From Hydrogenothermaceae bacterium (GTDB taxonomy: Bacteria > Aquificota > Aquificia > Aquificales > Hydrogenothermaceae): a DNA stretch of 14,397 bases. Position numbers and translations under genes: made by a program. Position 1 is the stretch's first letter. Each line of letters begins with the position of its first letter. This document shows, piece after piece, positions 1 to 7,289 of the stretch. The stretch spans positions 1-14,397 of the forward strand of contig WFXI01000287.1 in NCBI GenBank assembly GCA_015490675.1, in the 5' to 3' direction. The notes under the pieces are model-generated. The model made no database searches, had not been told where the DNA came from, and worked only from the letters and a program-made list of their open reading frames with translations.

Positions 1-286
1 CAAATAAATTTACATTAAAAAAATCATCTTTAATAAGTTTAAAATTTTCATATTCAGAAAACTTTTCTTCAATAATTGGATAGGCTGTTTTATCTATTTC
101 TATTCCATATAAACCTTTTGGATTTCTTCTTAATATTTCTTTTGTTAATTGCCCAGTTCCTACTCCTATTTCTACAACAACATCTGTGTCTTTTACTTGT
201 ATTTCATCAACTATTTTTGAAATGATTCCTTCTGATATTAAAAGATGCTGACCAAATCTTTTTTTTGTTTTGAAGTTATTTTTCAT
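1..286 (-). CDS. rsmA: 16S rRNA (adenine-N6,N6)-dimethyltransferase RsmA/KsgA, 5' part only
   Basis: RsmA dimethylates two adjacent adenines in the helix 45 loop of 16S rRNA during late 30S subunit maturation, using S-adenosylmethionine. Reading leftward from ATG at 286-284, the first 95 residues are visible; the rest lies beyond the left edge. Near the N-terminus is the family signature KKRFGQHLL (residues 8-16). It is followed by the SAM-binding motif VVVEIGVGTGQLT (about residues 36-48) and by the acidic end of the next strand, GIEID. The start codon lies inside the end of galU, an 11-base overlap, so translation is probably coupled to galU. The motif order is diagnostic and I see no disruption in the visible part. 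Confidence 0.93.
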   Translation of the reverse strand, partial: MKNNFKTKKRFGQHLLISEGIISKIVDEIQVKDTDVVVEIGVGTGQLTKEILRRNPKGLYGIEIDKTAYPIIEEKFSEYENFKLIKDDFFNVNLF

Positions 287-1160
287 TTAGTTTTTTTGCT
301 TTTTCTAAAATTAAGTTTTTCATAAATTCTTTAGTATCCTCTCTTTCTAAAGCAAAATCTACAATTGCCTTTATGTATCCTAATTTGTTTCCTGTATCGT
401 GCCTTATACCTTCTATATCTTTAGAATAAATTACCTCTTTTTCTCTAAGTATCATAAGTGCATCTGTTAGTTGAAGCTCTCCTCCTTTTCCAAATGGTGT
501 TTTCTTTAGAGCATCAAATATATCAGGAGTTAAAACATACCTTCCTATAATTGCAGAAGTTGAAGGTGCTTCTTCTGGAGAAGGTTTTTCTACCATATAG
601 TTTACAAGTCTTAATCCATCTTCAATAAGTTTTCCATCTACTATTCCGTATTTACTTGTATCTTCTTTAGGAACTTCTGTAGTTCCGACTACTGATTTCC
701 CAAATTTATAATAAACATCTATTAACTGCTTTAAACCTGGATTTTTTTCATTAATTATAAGCTCATCACCAAGTAAAACAGCAAAAGGTTCATTTCCAAC
801 AGCATGCTCTGCAGTTAATATTGCATGGCCAAGACCAAGTTGTTCTTTTTGTCTTACATATATGAATTCTGCCATATTGGATATTCTTCTAATTAATTCT
901 ACTAATTCTTTTTTCCCGCTTCTTTCAAGGGTTTCTTCTAAATCAGGAGCATAATCAAAATGGTCTTCTATTGCTCTTTTGTGCCTTCCTGTAACAAATA
1001 TAATTGTCTCTATTCCTGAATCTACAGCTTCCTCAACTATATACTGGATGATAGGTTTATCAACAATAGGCATCATTTCTTTAGGCGTAGCTTTACTTGC
1101 AGGTAAAAATCTTGTTCCAAATCCTGCTACAGGAATTACTGCTTTTCTAACTTTCTGCAT
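276..1160 (-). CDS. galU: UTP--glucose-1-phosphate uridylyltransferase
   Basis: GalU makes UDP-glucose from UTP and glucose-1-phosphate in the cytoplasm, supplying sugar for cell-surface polysaccharides, lipopolysaccharide and sugar storage. The 294 residues match the usual bacterial length. The N-terminus carries the nucleotidyltransferase signature VAGFGTRF (residues 11-18) followed by PKEMMPIVDKP. Further on are the LLGDE metal/nucleotide strand, the VEKP motif, the GRYVLTP segment and GGELQLTDAL, all typical of GalU rather than of RmlA or GlmU. The ATG at 1160-1158 is preceded by a purine-rich AAGGGGA ribosome site. The start overlaps the end of purC by 14 bases and the stop overlaps the start of rsmA, so the gene sits inside a tight leftward operon. 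Two glycosyltransferases elsewhere in the window could be downstream users of activated sugars, which is inference. Confidence 0.95.
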   Translation of the reverse strand: MQKVRKAVIPVAGFGTRFLPASKATPKEMMPIVDKPIIQYIVEEAVDSGIETIIFVTGRHKRAIEDHFDYAPDLEETLERSGKKELVELIRRISNMAEFIYVRQKEQLGLGHAILTAEHAVGNEPFAVLLGDELIINEKNPGLKQLIDVYYKFGKSVVGTTEVPKEDTSKYGIVDGKLIEDGLRLVNYMVEKPSPEEAPSTSAIIGRYVLTPDIFDALKKTPFGKGGELQLTDALMILREKEVIYSKDIEGIRHDTGNKLGYIKAIVDFALEREDTKEFMKNLILEKAKKLNEK

Positions 1161-1872
1161 TATTTTCCCCTTGGATTTTTTCTAGAACTTTTTTATAGCC
1201 TTCTATTAAGTCTCCAAGGTCAAATCTAAATCTATCTTTATCTAAACTTTCTTTTGTTTTTTCATCCCAAAATCTGCATGTATCAGGTGATATCTCATCT
1301 GCAAGAATTATTTGACCATCTTCAGTTTTTCCAAATTCTAATTTAAAATCAACAAGGATTATGCCTTGTTTTTTCATAAAGTCTTTTAATATTTCATTTA
1401 CTTTGAGTGCTAATTCTTTCATTAATTTGATGTCTTCCTCTGTAGCTAAGTTTAAAGCATATATATGAGATTCACATATCAAAGGGTCGTGAAGTTCATC
1501 ATTTTTTAAGAAAAATTCAATAAGTGGAGGATTAAAAGGAGTTTCTTTTGCTATACCTAATCTTTTTACAATAGAACCTGCTGCTAAGTTTCTTACTACA
1601 ACCTCAACAGGTATGATTTTTACCTTTTTTATCAGCATTTCTCTATCTGAAAGTTTTTTAACAAAATGGGTAGGTATTCCATTTTTATTTAAAAGTTCAA
1701 AGAAAAAAGATGCAATTGTATTGTTTAAAACTCCTTTACCTTCTATAGTTGCCTTTTTTATTGCATCAAAAGCTGTAGCACTGTCTTTATATTCTGCTAT
1801 TAAGAGATTTGGGTCTTCTGTTTTGTATATTTTTTTTGCTTTACCTTCGTATAAAAATTCTTTTTTTTCCAT
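1147..1872 (-). CDS. purC: Phosphoribosylaminoimidazole-succinocarboxamide synthase (SAICAR synthetase)
   Basis: PurC catalyses the ATP-dependent joining of aspartate to CAIR, giving SAICAR in de novo purine synthesis. The 241 residues match the stand-alone bacterial enzyme. Visible signatures are YEGKAKKIY near the N-terminus (ATP-site glycine-rich strand), the AFDAIKKATIEGKG segment, VRNLAAGS, ILVDFKLEFG and DEISPDTCRFW (residues 192-202), which shape the substrate and metal site. The ATG at 1872-1870 follows an AGAGG ribosome site that overlaps the stop codon of the upstream membrane protein gene, with 9 bases between the two genes. No other purine gene is in the window, so this pathway is dispersed in the genome, as is common in Aquificota-like bacteria. 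Confidence 0.96.
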   Translation of the reverse strand: MEKKEFLYEGKAKKIYKTEDPNLLIAEYKDSATAFDAIKKATIEGKGVLNNTIASFFFELLNKNGIPTHFVKKLSDREMLIKKVKIIPVEVVVRNLAAGSIVKRLGIAKETPFNPPLIEFFLKNDELHDPLICESHIYALNLATEEDIKLMKELALKVNEILKDFMKKQGIILVDFKLEFGKTEDGQIILADEISPDTCRFWDEKTKESLDKDRFRFDLGDLIEGYKKVLEKIQGENNAES

Positions 1873-1881
1873 TTTTAACCT

Positions 1882-2520
1882 CTAGTTATTTGTTATGTCA
1901 TAAAAGTATCTAAACTTATTTTTTGATAATTCTCTTATTTCTTCAAAAGCTATTTTTGCTTTATCTTTTTGTCCTAATTTTTCAAGAGTTATTCCTTTTA
2001 AAAGTAAAGCTGATAAGTAATTAAAATGATTTTGCTTTATATTATCTAAAGTTTGTTTTGTTTGATTGTAATTCTTATTTTTAAACTCTAAATACCCTTC
2101 AAATTCAGTGAAAAATGCTTTTAATTGGTCTGTTTCAAATAAATTTTTTGTATTTTGAATAATGTTTTTATCTAAATTTTTATTTTGTTCTCTTCGTATT
2201 TTTATCTCATAAACATTTGCAAGTTTTACATAAGGAGTTCCTGCATAATTTTCCTTAAATTTATCTATCAGTTTTTTCGCTTTTTCAAAATTTTTATTTT
2301 CTATATTTTTTGATATTTCATAAATTTTAGAACCTGCCAAATTTAGCTTTTCTTGAAATTTTGATTTTTGATAGATATATCCAATTAAAAGTAAAATTAC
2401 TAAAATAAATCCTGCAATAATAAATTTTAAATAGGGTTTTATCTGGTCATAAAAATGAAGTAATTTATATTCAAATTCAATGTCAACATTTTCTTCTAAA
2501 GGTAATTTTTCTTTCTTCAT
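1882..2520 (-). CDS. Membrane-anchored TPR-like protein (YfgM-type architecture)
   Basis: A 212-residue protein with a short charged N-terminal tail, one hydrophobic segment at about residues 33-50 (FIIAGFILVILLLIGYIY), then a soluble, lysine-rich helical region. The rest reads as weak tetratricopeptide-like helix pairs, for example NFEKAKKLIDKFKENYAGTPYVKLA, and LLLKGITLEKLGQKDKAKIAFEEI near the C-terminus. A single N-terminal anchor followed by TPR-like helices matches the YfgM/ancillary SecYEG translocon family, whose members face the periplasm, but sequence similarity here is too weak to assign that role. It is the first gene of the leftward operon with purC, galU and rsmA. The ATG at 2520 follows a GAAGG ribosome site. 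Class confidence is moderate; exact function is unknown. Confidence 0.72.
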   Translation of the reverse strand: MKKEKLPLEENVDIEFEYKLLHFYDQIKPYLKFIIAGFILVILLLIGYIYQKSKFQEKLNLAGSKIYEISKNIENKNFEKAKKLIDKFKENYAGTPYVKLANVYEIKIRREQNKNLDKNIIQNTKNLFETDQLKAFFTEFEGYLEFKNKNYNQTKQTLDNIKQNHFNYLSALLLKGITLEKLGQKDKAKIAFEEIRELSKNKFRYFYDITNN

Positions 2521-2550
2521 ATCTTACCTTCATAAGTTTTTTGATTAAAA

Positions 2551-2556
2551 ATTATA
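2551..2556 (-). promoter_or_regulatory. Putative -10 element for the TPR-purC-galU-rsmA operon
   Basis: On the minus strand this hexamer reads TATAAT, a perfect sigma-70-type -10 box. Transcription would begin about 7 bases further on, leaving a leader of roughly 24 bases before the ATG at 2520. I could not find a convincing -35 hexamer at 16-18 bases spacing. The site overlaps a TATACT (2553-2558) readable on the plus strand, which might serve pyrG. Confidence 0.45.
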
Positions 2557-2570
2557 CTTTAAAAATTGAT

Positions 2571-2598
2571 AAAATATTAGCTTGTGAAAAAATATTAG
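2571..2598. repeat. 10-base direct repeat in the pyrG leader
   Basis: The sequence AAAATATTAG occurs at 2571-2580 and again at 2589-2598, 18 bases from start to start, immediately upstream of pyrG. The second copy runs into the pyrG ribosome site. Because the region is extremely AT-rich, chance is a real alternative to a regulator-binding site. Confidence 0.5.
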
Positions 2599-2601
2599 AG
2601 G
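2597..2601 (+). promoter_or_regulatory. Ribosome binding site that sets the TTG start of pyrG
   Basis: AGAGG lies 7 bases before the TTG at 2609-2611. The codons from that TTG give the conserved CTP synthase N-terminus directly, with no usable ATG nearby, so the UUG start is well supported. Confidence 0.75.
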
Positions 2602-2608
2602 TAAAAAC

Positions 2609-4228
2609 TTGCAGAAATTTATATTCATCACTGGAGGAGTTCTTTCTTCTCTTGGAAAGGGAGTTACATCTGCAGGAATTGGTGCAATACTTGAAGCTAT
2701 GGGCTATAAAATCACATTTTTAAAACTCGACCCATATTTGAATGTTGACCCTGGGACAATGAACCCTTACCAACACGGAGAAGTTTATGTTACAGAAGAT
2801 GGAGCAGAAACAGATTTAGATTTAGGGCACTATGAAAGATTTACAAATGTAGTTTTAACAAAATACAACAATGCAACATCTGGAAAACTCTATTATCAAA
2901 TTTTGGAGAAAGAAAGAAGAGGAGCATATTTAGGAGCGACAGTTCAGATAATTCCTCATTTTACAAATGAAATAAAAAGGGCAATAGAAAAAGCATCTGC
3001 GGATGCAGAAATTGTTTTAGTTGAAATAGGTGGAACTGTTGGGGATATAGAAAGTCTTCCATTTTTAGAAGCAATTAGACAAATGTCTTTAGAAAAAGGA
3101 AGAGAAAATTCTATGTTTATACACTTAACGTATGTTCCTTATATTAAAGTAGCTGGAGAGTTAAAAACAAAACCTTCCCAGCACTCTGTCAAAGAATTAA
3201 GGGCTATAGGTATTCAGCCAGATGTTCTAATATGTAGGGCTGAAAAACCCCTTCCAAAAGCTATAAAAAGAAAGCTTGCCTTATTTACAAATGTTCACGA
3301 GGATGCAGTTTTATCAGCACCAGATTTAGATACTATATATGAAATCCCTCTCCATTTAAAAAAGGAAAAATTAGATGTAGTTATTTCTAACCTATTGAAC
3401 ATTGAATATAGAGAACCAGATTTATCAAAATGGAAAAAAATTGTAAGTACACTTAATCAAATAGAAAAATCCTCTTCTGAAGTTAATATAGCAATAATTG
3501 GAAAATATACAGAGTTAAAAGACGCATATAAAAGTATCGATGAAGCATTAATACACGCAAGTATTGCGAATAAAGTAAAGGTAAATGTTCATTGGGTTAG
3601 AGCTGATGACTTAACAGATGAAAATATTAATGAATTTTTAGGAAATATGGATGGAATACTTGTTCCTGGAGGATTTGGAGATAGGGGAGTGGAAGGAAAA
3701 ATAAAAGCTGTTAGATTTGCTAGGGAAAATAACATTCCATATTTTGGAATATGTTTAGGTATGCAAGTTGCAGTTATTGAATTTGCTAGAAATGTAGCAG
3801 GTTTAGAAGGAGCAAATTCTACAGAATTTGACCCACAAACACCTTATCCAGTGATAGATTTAATGCCAGAACAGAAAAATTTAGATAAAAAAGGTGGAAC
3901 TATGAGACTTGGTGCTTATAAGTGCACTCTAAAAGAAGGAACATTAGCTTATGATATATACAAACAAAAAGAAATTTATGAAAGACATAGACATAGGTAT
4001 GAATTTAATACTGAATATAAGAAACTATTAGAAGAAAAAGGATTGGTAGTTTCTGGAGAGTATACAGCAAAAAAATTACCTGAAATTGTTGAAATACCAT
4101 CTCATAGATGGTTTATAGGATGTCAATTTCATCCAGAATTCAAAAGTAAACCTTTTTCGCCTCATCCTATATTTAGAGAATTTATAAGGGCAAGTTTTGA
4201 ATATAAAAAGGAAAAGGAGGCAAATTAA
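2609..4228 (+). CDS. pyrG: CTP synthase (glutamine-hydrolysing)
   Basis: PyrG converts UTP to CTP using ATP and ammonia released from glutamine, the last step of pyrimidine nucleotide synthesis. The 539 residues carry both expected domains. The N-terminal amidoligase domain (about 1-265) has the P-loop-like GGVLSSLGKG with Lys17 and the conserved DPYLNVDPGTMNPYQHGEV stretch. The C-terminal class I glutamine amidotransferase domain has the nucleophile Cys382 in FGICLGMQ and the His508/Glu510 pair in QFHPE. All catalytic residues are intact. Translation starts at TTG with an AGAGG site 7 bases upstream. It is the first gene of a rightward operon; hslU follows after a single base. Confidence 0.97.
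   Translation: MQKFIFITGGVLSSLGKGVTSAGIGAILEAMGYKITFLKLDPYLNVDPGTMNPYQHGEVYVTEDGAETDLDLGHYERFTNVVLTKYNNATSGKLYYQILEKERRGAYLGATVQIIPHFTNEIKRAIEKASADAEIVLVEIGGTVGDIESLPFLEAIRQMSLEKGRENSMFIHLTYVPYIKVAGELKTKPSQHSVKELRAIGIQPDVLICRAEKPLPKAIKRKLALFTNVHEDAVLSAPDLDTIYEIPLHLKKEKLDVVISNLLNIEYREPDLSKWKKIVSTLNQIEKSSSEVNIAIIGKYTELKDAYKSIDEALIHASIANKVKVNVHWVRADDLTDENINEFLGNMDGILVPGGFGDRGVEGKIKAVRFARENNIPYFGICLGMQVAVIEFARNVAGLEGANSTEFDPQTPYPVIDLMPEQKNLDKKGGTMRLGAYKCTLKEGTLAYDIYKQKEIYERHRHRYEFNTEYKKLLEEKGLVVSGEYTAKKLPEIVEIPSHRWFIGCQFHPEFKSKPFSPHPIFREFIRASFEYKKEKEAN
4213..4220 (+). promoter_or_regulatory. Ribosome binding site that sets the hslU start
   Basis: AAAGGAGG, a near-perfect anti-Shine-Dalgarno match, lies inside the last codons of pyrG, 9 bases before the TTG at 4230. 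It decides against a TTG 33 bases further upstream (4197), which has no such site. Confidence 0.85.
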
Positions 4229-4229
4229 A

Positions 4230-5573
4230 TTGAATATAAAAGAAGAGCTAACCCCAAAGCAGATAGTTCAGGAGCTCGATAAATATATAGTAGGACAGAA
4301 AGAAGCAAAAAAAGCAGTGGCAATTGCGTTAAGAAATAGATGGAGAAGACAAAAACTGCCAGAAGAGTTAAGAGATGAAGTTATTCCTAAAAATATACTT
4401 ATGATAGGACCAACTGGTGTTGGTAAAACTGAAATAGCAAGAAGACTTGCCCTTTTAGTGAATGCTCCATTTATAAAAGTTGAAGCTACGAAATTTACAG
4501 AAGTAGGTTATGTTGGTAGAGATGTTGAAGCAATTATAAGAGAACTTGCAGAAGCATCATTTAAAATGGTAAAGGCAGAAAAACTTGCTCAAGTAGAAGA
4601 AAAGGCACAGGAAATAGCAGAAGAAAAAATATTAGATTATTTAGTTCCAAGAAAAGTAAGAAGACTAGGAACATTAGAGGAAGAAGAACCAGAAGAATCT
4701 CCTGCTAGAGAAAAATTTAGACAACTTTTAAAAGAAGGAAAACTAGATGATAAGGTTGTAGAAATAGAAGTAAATGAAAAGCCTGCGATTGTTGGAGGAG
4801 TTATAGCTCCAGGAATGGAAGATATTGAAAATCAGTTAAAGGATTTATTTTCATCTTTAGCTCCTAGTAAAAAGAAAAGAAGAAAAATGACAGTTAAAGA
4901 TGCATTAAAATACATAAAAAATGAAGAGGCAGAAAAACTTATAGATATGGATGAAGTAGCTCAAGAGGCGGTTTATAGAGCAGAAAATTATGGAATTGTT
5001 TTTATAGATGAAATTGACAAAGTAGCTGGTAAATCTTCAAAATCTGGGCCTGATGTTTCAAGAGAAGGGGTTCAAAGGGACTTACTCCCAATAGTAGAAG
5101 GTACAACTGTTTCTACAAAATACGGTCCAATAAAGACAGACCACATTTTATTTATAGCTGCTGGAGCTTTCCATTTATCTAAACCGTCAGATTTAATTCC
5201 AGAACTTCAAGGGAGATTTCCAATAAGAGTAGAATTAAAAGCTTTAACAAAAGATGATTTTGTAAGAATACTTACAGAACCAAAAAATGCTCTTATAAAA
5301 CAGTATAAAGCTCTAATGGAAACAGAAGGAGTAAACTTAGAATTTACAGATGATGCAATAGAAGAAATTGCGAGAATTGCCGAAGAAGTTAACGAAAAAA
5401 CTGAAAATATAGGGGCAAGAAGACTACATACAATTCTTGAAAGAATTATGGAAGATTATTCATTTGAAGCACCAGATTTAAAAGGACAAACTATAATTAT
5501 TGATAAAAAGGTTGTTCAATCTAAATTAGAAGATATAGTTCAAGATGAAGACTTAAGTAAATATATCTTATAA
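4230..5573 (+). CDS. hslU: ATP-dependent protease ATPase subunit HslU (ClpY)
   Basis: HslU is the AAA+ unfoldase that feeds proteins into the HslV peptidase; it also belongs to the bacterial heat-shock response. Starting at TTG 4230 the product is 447 residues, close to the E. coli length (443), and Walker A (GPTGVGKT, residues 60-67) falls at the E. coli position. Walker B is GIVFIDEID, with Asp260/Glu261. The GRFPIRVEL loop and the sensor-2 segment GARRLHTILER follow. The last residues DLSKYIL match the conserved C-terminal tail that inserts into HslV and activates it, so an HslV partner is expected. No hslV is in this window, although the two are often adjacent. The AAAGGAGG site and the 1-base gap to pyrG suggest translational coupling. 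Confidence 0.96.
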   Translation: MNIKEELTPKQIVQELDKYIVGQKEAKKAVAIALRNRWRRQKLPEELRDEVIPKNILMIGPTGVGKTEIARRLALLVNAPFIKVEATKFTEVGYVGRDVEAIIRELAEASFKMVKAEKLAQVEEKAQEIAEEKILDYLVPRKVRRLGTLEEEEPEESPAREKFRQLLKEGKLDDKVVEIEVNEKPAIVGGVIAPGMEDIENQLKDLFSSLAPSKKKRRKMTVKDALKYIKNEEAEKLIDMDEVAQEAVYRAENYGIVFIDEIDKVAGKSSKSGPDVSREGVQRDLLPIVEGTTVSTKYGPIKTDHILFIAAGAFHLSKPSDLIPELQGRFPIRVELKALTKDDFVRILTEPKNALIKQYKALMETEGVNLEFTDDAIEEIARIAEEVNEKTENIGARRLHTILERIMEDYSFEAPDLKGQTIIIDKKVVQSKLEDIVQDEDLSKYIL

Positions 5574-5586
5574 CTGGAGGATAGAA

Positions 5587-5889
5587 ATGGAAGAAAAACT
5601 AAATGAAGTTCCAATTACATTTTCAGAGCTTTTAAAAGATGTAGACTTAAAAGATAAAGCGAAAGCCTATGTATTAATTGAAGCAGACCCAGCACATATT
5701 CCTTATATTTTAGAAGAACTTGCTAAAGTTGAAAATGTTCGCTCTGCAGATGTTGTTACAGGAGTATACGATATTATTGTTTTTGTGGAAGGAGAAAACC
5801 AAAACGAAATAGGTAGAGTAGTTATAAAAGAAATAAATCCAATTAGAGGTGTTAAAAAGGCAACCACTTGTATGGTTGTGGAGATTTAA
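5587..5889 (+). CDS. Stand-alone Lrp/AsnC-type RAM (ligand-binding) domain protein
   Basis: A 100-residue protein made almost entirely of one RAM (regulation of amino acid metabolism) fold. AKAYVLIEADPAHIPYILEELAKVENV gives the first strand and helix, followed by the characteristic VTGVYDIIVFVEG. The second helix and GVKKATTCMVVEI complete the alpha-beta sandwich. No helix-turn-helix DNA-binding domain is present, and the first 20 or so residues are too short to hold one. Family members of this kind form oligomers and may bind amino acids or partner regulators. GGAGG sits 6 bases before the ATG at 5587, 13 bases after the hslU stop. The fold call is secure; what it senses or regulates is unknown. 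Confidence 0.85.
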   Translation: MEEKLNEVPITFSELLKDVDLKDKAKAYVLIEADPAHIPYILEELAKVENVRSADVVTGVYDIIVFVEGENQNEIGRVVIKEINPIRGVKKATTCMVVEI

Positions 5890-5894
5890 CATTT

Positions 5895-7262
5895 ATGAAA
5901 ATTTTGAGATTAAATTTTTATACTGCCTCTTTAATACTAATATTCATTGGAATTTTATCTTTATTTATTAACATAAATGTTCTAGAGTTTAGAGGAGAAG
6001 AGGCACGAAGAGGCATTGTCGCATTTGAAATGTTATATGAGAAAAGTTTCTTACAGCCTCTTTTCCTTGGTGATTTTTATTTTAATAAACCTCCTTTATT
6101 TAACTGGTTAATAATAATATCTTCTTTTCTTATTCCCTGGTCTGAACTAACATTAAGAATCGTAACTATTTCAGCTTTCGGTTTAAGTTTATTAATTATT
6201 TATAAGTTTTATATGAAATTATTTGATAATAAAAAAGGTGCAATATTTGCTGTTATTTCTTATTTAACATTTTTAGATTTGTTATTTTTTTACGGTTATC
6301 TAGCAGAGATAGATGTTACATTTGGATTTATAGTTTTACTATTTTTCTATTTTTCCATTTTAGGATTTTTAGAAAAAAATAATAAATATATCTTAATTTC
6401 AGGTTTTATAGCAGGATTAGCTTTTTTAACTAAAGGATTACCTGCTTTTGTATTTTTTTTGCTTACATATTTAACTCTTATTACTTTCACAAAACATTTT
6501 AGATTTATATTCAATCCATATTTATGGATTTCTTTTCTTATTCTTATTTTTATTGCAATCTTTTGGATTTTTAATACTGCAGACCCTCAAAATAGTATAA
6601 GGACTTTAATATGGGAAAGTACTACTAGATTAAAAGATAATGATAAATTTATTAAATTTATATCTCATTTCTTTATTTTTCCTTTAGAAATTATAAAATT
6701 CACTATTCCTGCCAGTTTATTTCTTGTTTATCTTTTCTTTAAAAAGGAAATAAAATGGAAAATTTTTGATGAAAAAACAAAACTATTATTTTTAATGATT
6801 CTTGTTAATTCTATTCCTTATTTTATTGCAACTAGCGGAAAAGCAAGATATATGATACCTATATTTACTATTTTTGCTATTTTTATTGGTAGGATTTTGC
6901 AAATCTCAAGTTTAAAAATCCAAAGGATATTTTTTTACACAGCTTTAGCACTTGTTTTACTAAGACTATTTATTGGAGTTATAGGATTTCCTATATATAC
7001 GAAATATTTTTGGATATCCAAAAAAGGAGTTGCAGAAGATATTTATAAATTAACAAATGGAAGCAATAAAATAGCTTTTGACTGTATTGCAAAAAAAGAA
7101 GTAGCAATTTATTTAGATTTTTTATTAAGAACTCCTGTCAAGAAACCTAAATATATACCAGATTGGGAATATTATATTTCCTGTGAGAAAAGGAATTTAC
7201 CTATTGTAAAAGAGTATGATTTTAAGAAAAAATACAAATTGATCTTATATAAGAGAAAATAA
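5895..7262 (+). CDS. ArnT/PMT-like membrane glycosyltransferase (GT39/GT83 superfamily)
   Basis: A 455-residue polytopic membrane protein with roughly 11-12 hydrophobic segments. It resembles polyprenyl-phosphate-sugar-dependent glycosyltransferases such as ArnT, which move a sugar from a lipid carrier to lipid A, another lipid or protein on the outer face of the membrane. Visible family marks are FRGEEARRG in the first external loop (residues 32-40), FYFNKPPLFNWL (about 61-72), AEID with Asp140, TKGLPAF and GKARYMIPIF. The usual first-loop DE pair reads Glu35-Glu36, a conservative change at a position normally Asp. The ATG at 5895 is preferred: GGAG lies 11 bases upstream, and a TTG 27 bases earlier has no ribosome site and falls inside the RAM gene. 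It is the last gene of the pyrG operon. Acceptor and sugar are unknown. Confidence 0.85.
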   Translation: MKILRLNFYTASLILIFIGILSLFININVLEFRGEEARRGIVAFEMLYEKSFLQPLFLGDFYFNKPPLFNWLIIISSFLIPWSELTLRIVTISAFGLSLLIIYKFYMKLFDNKKGAIFAVISYLTFLDLLFFYGYLAEIDVTFGFIVLLFFYFSILGFLEKNNKYILISGFIAGLAFLTKGLPAFVFFLLTYLTLITFTKHFRFIFNPYLWISFLILIFIAIFWIFNTADPQNSIRTLIWESTTRLKDNDKFIKFISHFFIFPLEIIKFTIPASLFLVYLFFKKEIKWKIFDEKTKLLFLMILVNSIPYFIATSGKARYMIPIFTIFAIFIGRILQISSLKIQRIFFYTALALVLLRLFIGVIGFPIYTKYFWISKKGVAEDIYKLTNGSNKIAFDCIAKKEVAIYLDFLLRTPVKKPKYIPDWEYYISCEKRNLPIVKEYDFKKKYKLILYKRK

Positions 7263-7265
7263 AGT

Positions 7266-7289
7266 AGGGGAATTAAAAATTACTCCCCT
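7266..7289. terminator. Possible hairpin between convergent genes
   Basis: AGGGGA (7266-7271) pairs with TCCCCT (7284-7289) across a 12-base AT-rich loop that could form further AATT pairs. The hairpin sits just after the glycosyltransferase stop and overlaps the last codons of the DUF302 gene. Read on the minus strand it is followed by a T-rich stretch; on the plus strand no T-run follows. It could end leftward transcription and perhaps slow rightward transcription. The short stem makes it weak. Confidence 0.4.

Noticed and set aside
2541..2723. 60-codon rightward open frame across the pyrG start
   Set aside because: Most of it is pyrG in a shifted frame, with no ribosome site and no motif.
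4197..4229. Upstream TTG start for hslU, adding 11 residues
   Set aside because: The extra residues (NIKRKRRQIK) are just pyrG codons read in another frame, there is no ribosome site before it, and the TTG at 4230 has AAAGGAGG and puts Walker A at the E. coli position.
5590..5889. The RAM protein as a full Lrp/AsnC transcription factor
   Set aside because: It lacks the N-terminal helix-turn-helix, and the space upstream of the RAM fold is too short to hold one.
5868..5894. Upstream TTG start for the ArnT-like gene, adding 9 residues
   Set aside because: It lies within the RAM gene and lacks a ribosome site, while the ATG at 5895 begins just before the first membrane segment.
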